From contig PLYB01000116.1 in assembly GCA_003151655.1 (NCBI GenBank), positions 1 to 33,396 on the forward strand: DNA of 33,396 nucleotides. The letters run 5' to 3'. Shown piece after piece: positions 23,036 to 31,379 of this stretch. A program made the position numbers and the translations under genes. Under the pieces are notes generated by a model. It saw nothing but the letters and a program-made list of their open reading frames with translations, did no database searches and was not told the origin of the DNA. Source of the DNA: Gallionellaceae bacterium (GTDB lineage: Bacteria; Pseudomonadota; Gammaproteobacteria; Burkholderiales; Gallionellaceae). Position 1 is the stretch's first letter; each line of letters opens with the position of its first letter.

Positions 23036-23076
23036 GTTTGCCTTTGTTGTCTGGTAAATAAACCGTTGTATTAGGG

Positions 23077-23103
23077 CTATCGGCACGTTTTTGGAAACCT
23101 TTA
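23077..23103 (-). promoter_or_regulatory. Sigma-28 (FliA) promoter of flagellin
   Basis: On the minus strand, TAAA (23103-23100), a 15-nt spacer, then GCCGATAG (23084-23077): seven of eight -10 bases of the flagellar sigma-28 consensus TAAA-N15-GCCGATAA. It predicts a leader of about 140 nt. Confidence 0.88.
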
Positions 23104-23222
23104 GCACTTAATCAAAATAAAGTTACGGAGTCCTTGGTAAATATCGGGACTGCACCATAAAATGAGCAAATCTAGTGAGTTAATTTATAGAAAAAACCGA
23201 AACCAACATTGAAAGGAAGCCA

Positions 23223-23714
23223 ATGAAGTCCATCGTAATCGCCTTGTTTTTTCTATTCATCGGATTTTCCTTTGAAACAGACGCAGCGGAAACTCCGCCG
23301 ACTCTAACCGGCAAACAGACTGAGAATTATGTTCCCGGGATGGGTGAGATTATGGGCTCTACGCAGATGCGTCACTCAAAGCTATGGTTCGCGGGCAAGT
23401 CAAAAAACTGGACTCTGGCAAGTTATGAGCTGGATGAAATAAAGGAAGGATTGGATGACGCAGTAAAATACTATCCCGTATTCAAGCATGACGCACCCAT
23501 TGCAGCTTTGTTAGATAAGTTCACCATGCAGCCATTGAATGAACTTGAAAAAGCCATCGATAGAAAAGACAGTTCGAAATTCAGAATTGCTTTCGACAGA
23601 TTAACTAAAGCATGCAATGGTTGCCACGAAGCAGCACGTCAAGGATTCATCGTTATCAAGCGCCCAAGTTATTCACCGTTTAGCAATCAGGAATTCGCGG
23701 CTCATAAAAAATAA
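23223..23714 (+). CDS. Periplasmic monohaem cytochrome c
   Basis: A 163-aa protein with an N-terminal signal peptide (SIVIALFFLFIGFSFETDAAE). It has one haem-binding CNGCH at 131-135 near the C-terminus, after a helical body (YELDEIKEGLDDAVKYYPVFKHDAPIAALLDKF and NELEKAIDRKDSSKFRIAFDRLTKA). A C-terminal CxxCH after a four-helix-like body resembles class II (cytochrome c'-like) carriers. An electron-transfer or gas-binding role is possible. AGGAAG before the ATG supports the start. It is divergent from the flagellin gene and stands alone. Confidence 0.88.
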   Translation: MKSIVIALFFLFIGFSFETDAAETPPTLTGKQTENYVPGMGEIMGSTQMRHSKLWFAGKSKNWTLASYELDEIKEGLDDAVKYYPVFKHDAPIAALLDKFTMQPLNELEKAIDRKDSSKFRIAFDRLTKACNGCHEAARQGFIVIKRPSYSPFSNQEFAAHKK

Positions 23715-23814
23715 TTGTTTGGGGCTTCAAAGACAGCATCTACAGAATCGGTGTGACCTCTCTGTTTGCCTTCTAACGATGCAAAATTCAAAGGCAAATC
23801 ACTATCACTGTTTG

Positions 23815-23997
23815 TCAATTTATGGAAAGGATGATAGCTGAAGGAACAATCTGTAAGCTCGCAAAAAGCAGGGATGATGTCAGGGAGGATTCATGTGTAT
23901 ACCCATCTTTGCGATCTATCAGATATACAAGAAGAGCACTTAATAGTGCCAATACAAGAGCCACGCCTGCGTAGAAAAATACTGAACTGGTATCCAT
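23815..23997 (-). CDS. 60-aa small membrane protein
   Basis: ATG at 23997 is preceded by AGGAGTGGCAA, a strong ribosome site. Residues ~6-27 form a membrane helix (VFFYAGVALVLALLSALLVYLI), followed by DRKDGYTHESS and a second hydrophobic stretch (SLLFASLQIVPSAIILSI). Similar tiny one- or two-helix proteins are common and uncharacterised. No neighbour suggests a role. Confidence 0.55.
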   Translation of the reverse strand: MDTSSVFFYAGVALVLALLSALLVYLIDRKDGYTHESSLTSSLLFASLQIVPSAIILSIN

Positions 23998-24732
23998 TTG
24001 CCACTCCTAAATAATTGCTAAGTTTGTTACTAAATGAGCGGGCGACAATATGCCGCATGTTCATTACAGCAGTATTAAATGCATTGTTACTGCAGATGAC
24101 TGCAAAGATTAACCAGCAAAAAGCTTGCCACTGCAATTGCAGGTGCTTATTCAACGAAATCAATTCTATAAACCTATTGGAATAGCGCTGCCGCAACAAT
24201 GGAAATGCAGTTAATAAGCGTAACGTGCAAGAGAAGTTCCAAATCAGTGCACGGCAATTCTGTTCATCTGTAGAAATTCAGCACAATTTTCCGGGTAATC
24301 GGAAAGAAATTGGCGGAACACTCGAGATAACTAGATATTTTTAGCCCATATCCATATCTAGATACTTTTTTCAATAGACAAATTAGGCTATAACTAGTAC
24401 GGTTCCAACTTTCATATTTCAACTTCCGCTACTTGAATGGGATGAGATTAATAATAACGAGAAGTCAATCAGCGTCGCAAAATATTCGCACAAAAGTTGC
24501 CGCTTTAATGAGCGTGTGACTATTTACGCGGGGTGGGCATTTGTGATTGAATAACAGTAATACTATTTTTGTTGATTTGATCTTGTTCATATTGCTAGAA
24601 CGCCACGTATTAGTTAAATGACAAAATTATATTTTTTGCCAATCGACAATTGCCCCACCATGCATCAGACCAGCATCCAGATTTTTAAAGATAATTGCGA
24701 ATCGTAGCAACGCAGGACAGTAGAGGAATTAC
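23998..24732. other. 735-base gene-free stretch
   Basis: AT-rich. A minus-strand frame of 102 codons (23891-24199) overlaps the small membrane gene, has no ribosome site and is judged a shadow. Short CTAGATA repeats occur near 24332-24365 (ACTAGATA, TCTAGATA). No RNA gene, promoter or long inverted repeat could be identified. Confidence 0.4.
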
Positions 24733-25458
24733 ATGAGCAAAGAAACCCGTGCATTAACAGCAGTTGGCAATGTAATAACACAGGTAAAACCTGTGTCAGT
24801 GAGTGCTAAATCAGTAACTTATGTTACAGAAAAAAATAAATCGCTGGGCTCAAAAATTGGTGCCGGTGAAAGGCACGCTAAAGCAGATGTCGGATTAACT
24901 TCCAAAAAGCAATCATCGCCAGATGTCCGTTCTGGAGCGGTTGCGGTTAAAAATAGGAATTTCAAGAGCATTTTTGTAGCTGTCGCCGTGATTGGTATTT
25001 TTGTGGCCGTAGCAATTTCCACTTATCAAAATTACTTATCTAAAACAAATTCAACGAAATTAACTAGCCAACGACGAGTGACGGATACCTTTCGCGTTGC
25101 CAGTGCCTATACGGATTATGAGTTATCTGCAATAGCCTCTCAAGAAAATGTCACGCTTCCGAAGATGGTAGACAAATCAACTCGCCTAGACTCCATTATT
25201 GGCGTGTCTGATGAGTTGCAATATCACTACACGTTAGTTGATACCGATTCCGATAGCGTTTCATGGGCTTCATTAAAAGACACGCTGGAAAGGTCACTTG
25301 TCAATTGGGTCTGCACTACCAGACATATCGTTGAGGTTTTTATAAGTCAGGGTGTCACCGTTTCATTTGCATATTTTGGAAATGATAAGAGACTGATTGG
25401 GGTTATTTCAGTTGAGCCATCACAGTGCGCCACCAAAAAACGTTCGTCCGCAAAGTAA
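24733..25458 (+). CDS. Single-pass membrane protein with periplasmic cystine-type domain
   Basis: A 241-aa protein: a Lys/Ser-rich, probably disordered cytoplasmic N-terminus (1-77), one membrane helix (about 78-98, SIFVAVAVIGIFVAVAISTY), and a periplasmic C-terminal domain. This domain ends with a small alpha/beta module that has two cysteines (in WVCTTRHIVEVFISQGVTVSFAYFG and EPSQC), likely a disulfide. That pattern occurs in small uncharacterised exported domains of betaproteobacteria. The tail is basic (KKRSSAK). AGAGGAATT precedes the start. Function unknown. Confidence 0.7.
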   Translation: MSKETRALTAVGNVITQVKPVSVSAKSVTYVTEKNKSLGSKIGAGERHAKADVGLTSKKQSSPDVRSGAVAVKNRNFKSIFVAVAVIGIFVAVAISTYQNYLSKTNSTKLTSQRRVTDTFRVASAYTDYELSAIASQENVTLPKMVDKSTRLDSIIGVSDELQYHYTLVDTDSDSVSWASLKDTLERSLVNWVCTTRHIVEVFISQGVTVSFAYFGNDKRLIGVISVEPSQCATKKRSSAK

Positions 25459-25546
25459 ATCGGATTGCAATGTGGACTTCCCCCTCCTCAGTCGGCATCC
25501 GTGTATTGTCGAAACTGAAGAGGAGTGAAGTTAATGAGTCGAAGAG

Positions 25547-26326
25547 TTAAAATTTCACGTAGAGAGATGCCAGCGTACTGGTGACTTTTTCATCAATTTC
25601 AGTTTGCGTTGTCAGCCCGCTATCGAATGTGTATACGTATGAAGTATTTTTGTAATCCAAAGTGATGCCGAAATTCTTCGTAAATGGAAAGGTATACATT
25701 AGCCCGTAGTTAAACCCAAACGCAGTGTCCGCATGCGCAGTACTGTAGGGAGAATACCCGACATCCTGCCGGTCGTACTTTGCGCCCATGATCCCCAATC
25801 CTAAATTGATCCCCAACAGGCCAGCTTTACCATCAGCCAACGGGATTCCAAGCCCACCACCAAGCACCATGCCAGCGGCAGTAAAATCGAGATTCGAAGA
25901 GCCTGATTGCGCAGTCGTTGGCGGATTTAGCTTGGTCTCGCCACTTTTATATCCAAAGTAAAAATTCCCGATGACGGACGACATTGAGCCGGCGTTCATG
26001 CCCAAAATAACGGCAGTATCATTGCGTTGCAAATTGCCGACATATGCCGGTCTGTTATATGTTCCAGTACCTGTGGAACCGGCGATATCAATATATGCTG
26101 ACTCGCCAAGCAGAAACGTTATTCCATAATTTGTACCGTTGTAGCTCGTTAAAGCGAATGGTTGTTGAACGGGATTAAGTGCTGTCGGAGTGAGTGGAAT
26201 GAAATCCAACTCATAGGAATTGTTGCTCGCCCCACCGCGAAGCTTGATGATTTCGTCTGCGGTTGCGTCCTGCATAATGAGTGCACATAAGGATAATACA
26301 CATATCAAAGAAGTATAATTTTTCAT
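25547..26326 (-). CDS. Outer membrane beta-barrel protein
   Basis: A 259-aa protein with a signal peptide (KNYTSLICVLSLCALIMQDATA, cleavage near ATA-DE). The body is a succession of amphipathic strands with Gly/aromatic turns (e.g. SVIGNFYFGYKSGE, FGFNYGLMYTFPF, FGITLDYKNTSYVY) and it ends in a strand with terminal Phe (LASLYVKF), the usual BAM-recognised signal. Size suggests an 8-12-stranded barrel. AGAGGACATC precedes the start. It follows the 558-aa protein gene by 26 nt on the same strand; the two are probably one operon, with the partner a periplasmic or envelope protein. Confidence 0.8.
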   Translation of the reverse strand: MKNYTSLICVLSLCALIMQDATADEIIKLRGGASNNSYELDFIPLTPTALNPVQQPFALTSYNGTNYGITFLLGESAYIDIAGSTGTGTYNRPAYVGNLQRNDTAVILGMNAGSMSSVIGNFYFGYKSGETKLNPPTTAQSGSSNLDFTAAGMVLGGGLGIPLADGKAGLLGINLGLGIMGAKYDRQDVGYSPYSTAHADTAFGFNYGLMYTFPFTKNFGITLDYKNTSYVYTFDSGLTTQTEIDEKVTSTLASLYVKF

Positions 26327-26352
26327 GATGTCCTCTTTTCTAAGCAGTCGTA

Positions 26353-28029
26353 TTAAAAACTAAATGTAGGCATCGCTGACCGACGCCTTGCCTCTGATGC
26401 CCGAGTATCTTCAGCGTCATCCTCGGCCTTACGTCTTGCATCCTCTATCTTTTTGATTTCCTCTTTTTTACGTTGTTCGTCTTCGATCCGAGCCTGTCTC
26501 ATCCTTTTAGCTTCAGCTTCGGCAGCAACATCAGCTTCGGCTTTGGCTTTCGCATTAGCCGCTTCGTGTATTTCTCTTTCCCTGTCGGTCATGAATATAC
26601 CACCGTAGTTGATCAATCTACTACTGTCGGCATCGTTCAGCAACTCAATTTGTTTAATTTCTCCCGCAGGTTTCATTTTGGCTTCACCGCGTACCAGTCC
26701 TGCCAACCATTGCTTTTTATAAATCTTGGCATCAGCTATCGGCAAAAAGATAAATCCATTTACCTCCCATTTTTCGCCCAGCAATTTACTGAAAATATGC
26801 ACAGGGAACTGTTGTGCTTCGACATCATAAGTACCGATGTTTACAACCAGACTTTCCGCGCTAACGGTGTACTCACGCTCTGACAGAGATTTGATTTTAT
26901 CTCGCAGAGGTGAAACCTCAGAGGCGGATACCGCCGACAAATTGAGCCGCGCCAGCTCTGCGTCCCGCTGATTAATAAGCTCATTACGCCTCTTCTCTTG
27001 TTTTGATTGAAACTCCACCACCCGCTCAAACTCATCCCGCTGGGTGTTATCCACAGCAGTTAGTTGCTCCTTGTAGCGCTGACTTACAGCATCGCGAGTT
27101 TGAGCCAGTTCCGTTTCGTAGCCGGATTCAATTGACTTGATATTTTCATTCAGGCGGCCTATTTCCGCGATGGCGGACTCAACGGTGGGAAAATCCGTAA
27201 CGACTTGTGATTCACTGCGTTTACGTCTGGCTTCAGCTTGTGCTTTCAATTCTGCCAGGTTTTTATCATCTTTCGCTTTCGCATCCAAAAGGCGTTTCTT
27301 TTCTGACTCGTCCGCATTTTTTAATTTCTCCACGAAAGCTAATTCTTCCTGTTTAATTTGCTCCGCTTTATTCTTTATCTCTTCGGCTTTTCTTGCAGCC
27401 GCCTCTTCCTGGCTCATTTGATACCCCAGTGACGTGTTACTCATCTCTTTCAGTATGTCTATGACTTGGGTTACATCGCAGCCTTTGCAGGGAAACGATT
27501 TTGAGTACACAACCTTGTTATCAAATATGTTTTGAATACTTAACGCCAAGAAATAACTGCCTCCTTGCTTGGTTACATTTGCAGTTGCTATTAATTCAGC
27601 CTGGAACGCCTCGGCGATGTCTTGCATACAGCGTGTTTCATCGCATTCCTTATGGGCAATGTTTTGGGATTCTTTGAGGAAAATTTGGCGTGCTTTTTGT
27701 GAAACCTGCTCACCGGAATAAACGTCATACTTCTGGTGCAATCCTTCCACCAATGCGGTCTCCATGGCACCACTCAGGTTCTTATCTTCTTCAGGCACAC
27801 GCAGGGGCATCAACACGAGGCGCTCTTTCGAAGGCTGTGAAACATCGGATGAGTTAGCTTTTGATGCCCTTGAATTATCTTTGTTGGCAGCCTCGGCTTG
27901 AACAGGAATCAACATCAGAGCAATAGTAACGACAACAGCGAAAATACCGCTCATTGCGTTTGATTTCTTACTTTCATATGGCAATTCCCGCTCGTGTGAG
28001 AATACGCTACAGCAGATTTGCGTTTTCAC
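26353..28029 (-). CDS. Exported coiled-coil protein with TolB/CsgG-like N-terminal domain
   Basis: About 558 aa. The frame opens at 28044, but AAGGAG lies just after that ATG, so GTG at 28029 is the better start. An N-terminal extension precedes a signal-like helix (MSGIFAVVVTIALMLIPVQAEA). The next ~140 residues (RLVLMPLRV...ALVEGLHQKYDVYSGEQV...CDETRCMQDIAEAFQAELIATANV...) resemble the nucleotide/lipoprotein-assembly fold of TolB N-terminus/CsgG. Long charged helices follow, then a globular part (VSAESLVVNIGTYDVEAQQFPVHI...), and an Ala/Glu/Arg/Lys coiled coil to the end. Cys pairs (CDETRC, CKGC) suggest disulfides. Followed by an outer membrane barrel gene. Role unknown. Confidence 0.7.
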   Translation of the reverse strand: MKTQICCSVFSHERELPYESKKSNAMSGIFAVVVTIALMLIPVQAEAANKDNSRASKANSSDVSQPSKERLVLMPLRVPEEDKNLSGAMETALVEGLHQKYDVYSGEQVSQKARQIFLKESQNIAHKECDETRCMQDIAEAFQAELIATANVTKQGGSYFLALSIQNIFDNKVVYSKSFPCKGCDVTQVIDILKEMSNTSLGYQMSQEEAAARKAEEIKNKAEQIKQEELAFVEKLKNADESEKKRLLDAKAKDDKNLAELKAQAEARRKRSESQVVTDFPTVESAIAEIGRLNENIKSIESGYETELAQTRDAVSQRYKEQLTAVDNTQRDEFERVVEFQSKQEKRRNELINQRDAELARLNLSAVSASEVSPLRDKIKSLSEREYTVSAESLVVNIGTYDVEAQQFPVHIFSKLLGEKWEVNGFIFLPIADAKIYKKQWLAGLVRGEAKMKPAGEIKQIELLNDADSSRLINYGGIFMTDREREIHEAANAKAKAEADVAAEAEAKRMRQARIEDEQRKKEEIKKIEDARRKAEDDAEDTRASEARRRSAMPTFSF

Positions 28030-28399
28030 GACATTCTCCTTCATCCCCGTAACTCAGTATAAATGCAGTTGTTTATTAATTTTAAGGGTTATCTCATTTA
28101 CTGAAAATGAGATATGAAATAGCTATTCCGGCACCAATCCGCTTAGCAATACAGGACGAAACCACCCGCAATTTGACATTGGCTACTGTTGCAATCGTAT
28201 CACTTTGAGGCCTTGAAGGTGAGTCCAGATTTTTGTTGGGATGATTTTGCCTGGAAGCAAGAATTGAACGTATGACGAACGCAATGAAAACACAATATAT
28301 AGTATGGACTTGCGTCAGAATAACTATATCTAGTAAAATAAGCCGAATCCTAGCGGATTAATATTACAGATTGATGTTGTTTCTAAAATTGGGGGATCA
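28030..28399. other. 370-base intergenic region between divergent genes
   Basis: Separates the coiled-coil protein gene (minus) from the 58-aa gene (plus). It contains TTGACA near 28177 but no convincing -10 at the right distance. No coding sequence or strong hairpin seen. Confidence 0.4.
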
Positions 28400-28576
28400 A
28401 TGGATAAAGATAAATCGCAAATGAATCACTATGCCTTTCTTCATCATGAGAAAAAACCCGAGGATGCCACACAACACCTTGACAGTAGCTTCTCAGAGCA
28501 TGAATTGCGTGACCAAGAAGCCGAGATGGACAAACTTGAAGCTCGTTTATTCGCGATGGCAAGACCACGCCACTAG
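28400..28576 (+). CDS. 58-aa hydrophilic hypothetical protein
   Basis: A frame starting MDKDKSQMNHYAFLHHEKKP and ending MARPRH, with GGGGG four bases before the ATG. It is rich in His, Glu, Asp and Lys, helical toward the C-terminus (ELRDQEAEMDKLEARLFAMA), with no signal or membrane segment. It converges on murA with 31 nt between stops. Not recognised. Confidence 0.5.
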   Translation: MDKDKSQMNHYAFLHHEKKPEDATQHLDSSFSEHELRDQEAEMDKLEARLFAMARPRH

Positions 28577-28607
28577 CAAACGGAACCGTAGTCATCTACA
28601 GAAAAGC

Positions 28608-29858
28608 TCACTTTATCCGGCGAATATTTGCCCCGAGTTGAGACAGTTTGCTTTCGATGTGTTCGTAGCCGCGATCCAGATGATAGATGCGGTCAATTAC
28701 CGTTTCACCTTGGGCAACCAAGCCCGCAATCACCAGACAGGCCGAAGCGCGCAGGTCGGTTGCCATCACCGTTGCGCCCTCCAGATGCTCCACGCCGCGT
28801 ACTACCGAGGTGTTGCCTTCCACATCAATATACGCGCCCAGACGGCGTAGCTCCTGTACGTGCATGAAGCGGTTTTCGAAGATGGTTTCCACCACCATCG
28901 CGCTGCCTTCGGCAATACAATTGAGCACCATGAATTGCGCCTGCATGTCGGTGGGAAATGCGGGATGCGGTGCAGTGCGCACGTTCACCGATTTCGGACG
29001 ACCGTTCATTTCGAGGTGAATAGTGTCACCCTCGACTTTGATTTTGGCACCGGCTTCAGTGAGTTTTTCCAGCACCGTTTCCAGAATGTCGGCGCGCGTT
29101 TCGCGCAAGGTGATGCTGCCGCCAGTCGCCGCTGCTGCCACCAGGAAAGTACCGCTCTCGATACGATCCGGCATGATGTGGTGGCTTGCGCCGTGCAGTT
29201 TTTCCACACCGGTGATGGTGATGGCATCAGAGCCGTCACCGGAAATCTTTGCGCCCATCGCGCGCAAACAATTCGCCAAGTCCACCACTTCCGGTTCTCG
29301 CGCCGCATTTTCCAATACGGTCACCCCATCCGCCAACGCAGCAGCCATCATTAAATTCTCGGTACCCGTAACACTGACAATATCAAAGAAAATGCGCGCG
29401 CCTTTGAGCCGCTTTGCTTTGGCATGGATATAACCGTGCTCGATGGTAATTTCGGCTCCCATTGCTTGCAAGCCTTTGATGTGCAGATCAACCGGACGCG
29501 AGCCGATGGCGCAACCGCCGGGAAGAGAAACACGCGCATCGCCGAAACGCGCCACCAGCGGCCCCAACACCAGAATCGCGGCACGCATGGTTTTTACCAT
29601 GTCATACGGCGCTTCCCATTTATCAACTTTGTCACCTTTGAAAGTGACTTCACCTGTCGCAGATTCTGCCGTGATGCCCATTTGCTGCAACAAATTGCGC
29701 ATGGTGCTCACATCGTGCAGGTCGGGCAGATTGGTCAAACGCAATACATCTGCGGTCAACAAGCTGGCACACATGATAGGTAATGCGGCGTTTTTGGCAC
29801 CTGAAATGCGCACTTCGCCGCGCAAAGGATTGCCGCCTTGGATAGATAGTTTTTGCAT
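28608..29858 (-). CDS. murA: UDP-N-acetylglucosamine 1-carboxyvinyltransferase
   Basis: A 416-aa cytosolic enzyme catalysing the first committed step of peptidoglycan synthesis, transfer of enolpyruvate from PEP to UDP-GlcNAc. It has the full length for MurA. Visible landmarks are ISGAKNAALPIM (Lys22-Asn23), LPGGCAIGSRPVDLHIKGL with catalytic Cys116 (fosfomycin target), TGTENLMMAAAL, and FPTDMQAQFM near the C-terminus. No ribosome site before the ATG. It lies downstream of mlaB on the same strand after a 106-nt gap with short repeats. In many betaproteobacteria murA is followed by hisG; here small unrelated genes follow. Confidence 0.97.
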   Translation of the reverse strand: MQKLSIQGGNPLRGEVRISGAKNAALPIMCASLLTADVLRLTNLPDLHDVSTMRNLLQQMGITAESATGEVTFKGDKVDKWEAPYDMVKTMRAAILVLGPLVARFGDARVSLPGGCAIGSRPVDLHIKGLQAMGAEITIEHGYIHAKAKRLKGARIFFDIVSVTGTENLMMAAALADGVTVLENAAREPEVVDLANCLRAMGAKISGDGSDAITITGVEKLHGASHHIMPDRIESGTFLVAAAATGGSITLRETRADILETVLEKLTEAGAKIKVEGDTIHLEMNGRPKSVNVRTAPHPAFPTDMQAQFMVLNCIAEGSAMVVETIFENRFMHVQELRRLGAYIDVEGNTSVVRGVEHLEGATVMATDLRASACLVIAGLVAQGETVIDRIYHLDRGYEHIESKLSQLGANIRRIK

Positions 29859-29876
29859 AAATTCAGTGATAGTGGG

Positions 29877-29932
29877 TAGTCGTTAATCGTCAGTTATCAC
29901 ACCCTAAACTAACGACTAACGACTAACGACTA
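29877..29932. repeat. 7-bp tandem repeat with inverted copy
   Basis: ACTAACG is repeated three times (29908-29928) and followed by ACTATTC. TAGTCGTTA at 29877-29885 is the exact inverse of TAACGACTA at 29924-29932, so a hairpin of 9 bp or more can form in the mlaB-murA gap. A slippage-prone sequence. Confidence 0.65.
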
Positions 29933-29964
29933 TTCGGCATCCCCCGTTGGACGCAGTGAGTGCA

Positions 29965-30258
29965 TCAGGCCTCCACGGGCAATGCCAATAACTCTGCAAC
30001 TCCATATAGATTCGCCAAACTGCGCAAATTATCGGGGACGTTAATGAATGATAGCTCCACATTTTTACGTTTCGCAGTGCGTAACCAAGTCAGCATCAAA
30101 CTCACGGCGGACGAGTCTACTGCAGCAACTTTAGCAAAGTCGATAACGCAGTCGCACATCCCTTCTTCCCATGGCAACCCTTTACCGAATAGCGCCGAAA
30201 TGGCTTCCATGGTCAAGCGACCCGATATTCGAATAACGTTTTCCCCAGCTTCGCTCAC
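29965..30258 (-). CDS. mlaB: STAS-domain protein MlaB
   Basis: A 97-aa cytoplasmic STAS domain. It binds the MlaF ATPase and stabilises the inner-membrane phospholipid transporter. The core CVIDFAKVAAVDSSAVSLMLTWLR contains the conserved Asp-Ser-Ser at the helix start. Its ATG overlaps the mlaC stop by four bases. It is the last gene of the mlaFEDCB operon, as usual. Confidence 0.9.
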   Translation of the reverse strand: MSEAGENVIRISGRLTMEAISALFGKGLPWEEGMCDCVIDFAKVAAVDSSAVSLMLTWLRTAKRKNVELSFINVPDNLRSLANLYGVAELLALPVEA

Positions 30259-30902
30259 TTGGCATCTGCCTTGTGTGCTGATGCTATAGCATTCTCGGCG
30301 GCATGATTTTTCTCCACCAGAAATTTAATTACGCCGTCAATTCCGGACTGATGGAGCGGTGCGCTAAATTGTCCGTTATACATTTCCAGTGCCACCCTTG
30401 GGCCTGCAACAGAAAAATCAACCACTTTCCACCCTGCCGAGGTCTTCTTTAAATCGTACTCCACCGGCACCGGCGCATCCCCGGAGGTCGTGATCAACGT
30501 TTTCACAGTCACTTGGTCGTCACCCTCGCCATAGTTGAGCGGCTCGAATTTCACAGTGACATTTTTACTCGCTCCAAACGCTTTTCCGATATATGAGCGC
30601 ACCAAAAGATTGCGAAATCCTTCCACCAGCATTTTCTTCTGCTCTGGTGTCGCGTCTTTCCATGTCTGACGATCTACTGTGCGCTTTGTCATCAAGGTAA
30701 AATCGAACAGCGGTAACACGCGTGTATTAACCAGCTCCTCTAATTGAGCCTTCTCCGACTTTCCCTGCTTTATCACGGCTAACACATCCAGTACGGCTGT
30801 TTTCACCATTACATCCGGTGCCACCGTTGTTTCCGCACGCGCCAACATGACAAAGCCCAACAAAGAAATTCCAACCACAGACGCAACAAATTGTTTCATC
30901 AT
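30255..30902 (-). CDS. mlaC: Periplasmic phospholipid-binding protein MlaC
   Basis: A 215-aa protein with signal peptide (KQFVASVVGISLLGFVMLARA) and the MlaC/Ttg2D fold. Family features are VLPLFDFTLMTKRTVDRQTWKDATPEQKKMLVEGFRNLLVRSY and PVPVEYDLKKTSAGWKVVDFSVAGPRVALEMYNGQF. It shuttles phospholipids between the outer-membrane and inner-membrane Mla complexes. Two ATGs in a row; the second (30899) is better spaced from GGAG. The C-terminal tail is Ala/Lys-rich and longer than usual. Confidence 0.95.
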   Translation of the reverse strand: MMKQFVASVVGISLLGFVMLARAETTVAPDVMVKTAVLDVLAVIKQGKSEKAQLEELVNTRVLPLFDFTLMTKRTVDRQTWKDATPEQKKMLVEGFRNLLVRSYIGKAFGASKNVTVKFEPLNYGEGDDQVTVKTLITTSGDAPVPVEYDLKKTSAGWKVVDFSVAGPRVALEMYNGQFSAPLHQSGIDGVIKFLVEKNHAAENAIASAHKADAK

Positions 30903-30916
30903 TTTCTCCGGATATT

Positions 30917-31378
30917 TTATTTTGTAGCTTCCGCTTTGCCGGCGACCACTTGACCAATCAAGTCTTCCAGCACCATCGCAGAACGTGATTGCTTGATGGC
31001 ATCACCATTTTTCAACATTTCATCATCTGCCCCCGGCTTCAACCCGATGTACTGCTCCCCCAACAATCCGGAAGTCAAAATACTTACCAGCGTATCTTTT
31101 GGAAATTGGTAACGTTTGTCGATGCTCATGGTCACTTCGGCCTCGTAACGTTCCGCGTTCAACTTAATCTCCGTTACTCGCCCGATTAGCACGCCCGCAC
31201 TTCTAACCGAAGCTGTCGTCTTGAGTCCGCCGATATTATTAAAGCTTGCCTTTAAAGAATACGTCTCGGAAGCATTGTAGGTACTCAGGTTACCCACCTT
31301 AAATGCCAATATTGCCAGCGCGACCACGCCCGCCACAACAAATGCGCCAACCCACAAATCCAATGTGGTTCGTTCCAT
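30917..31378 (-). CDS. mlaD: MCE-domain protein MlaD
   Basis: A 153-aa protein anchored by one N-terminal membrane helix (LDLWVGAFVVAGVVALAILAF), followed by a single MCE domain (YSLKASFNNIGGLKTTASVRSAGVLIGRVTEI) and the LLGEQYIGLKPG segment. It forms the periplasmic hexameric ring of the Mla transporter. GGGGGAATTGAC before the ATG; one base separates it from the mlaE stop. Confidence 0.96.
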   Translation of the reverse strand: MERTTLDLWVGAFVVAGVVALAILAFKVGNLSTYNASETYSLKASFNNIGGLKTTASVRSAGVLIGRVTEIKLNAERYEAEVTMSIDKRYQFPKDTLVSILTSGLLGEQYIGLKPGADDEMLKNGDAIKQSRSAMVLEDLIGQVVAGKAEATK

Positions 31379-31379
31379 G

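Noticed and set aside
23891..24199. 102-codon minus-strand frame
   Set aside because: It overlaps the better-supported 60-aa membrane protein in another frame and has no ribosome site.
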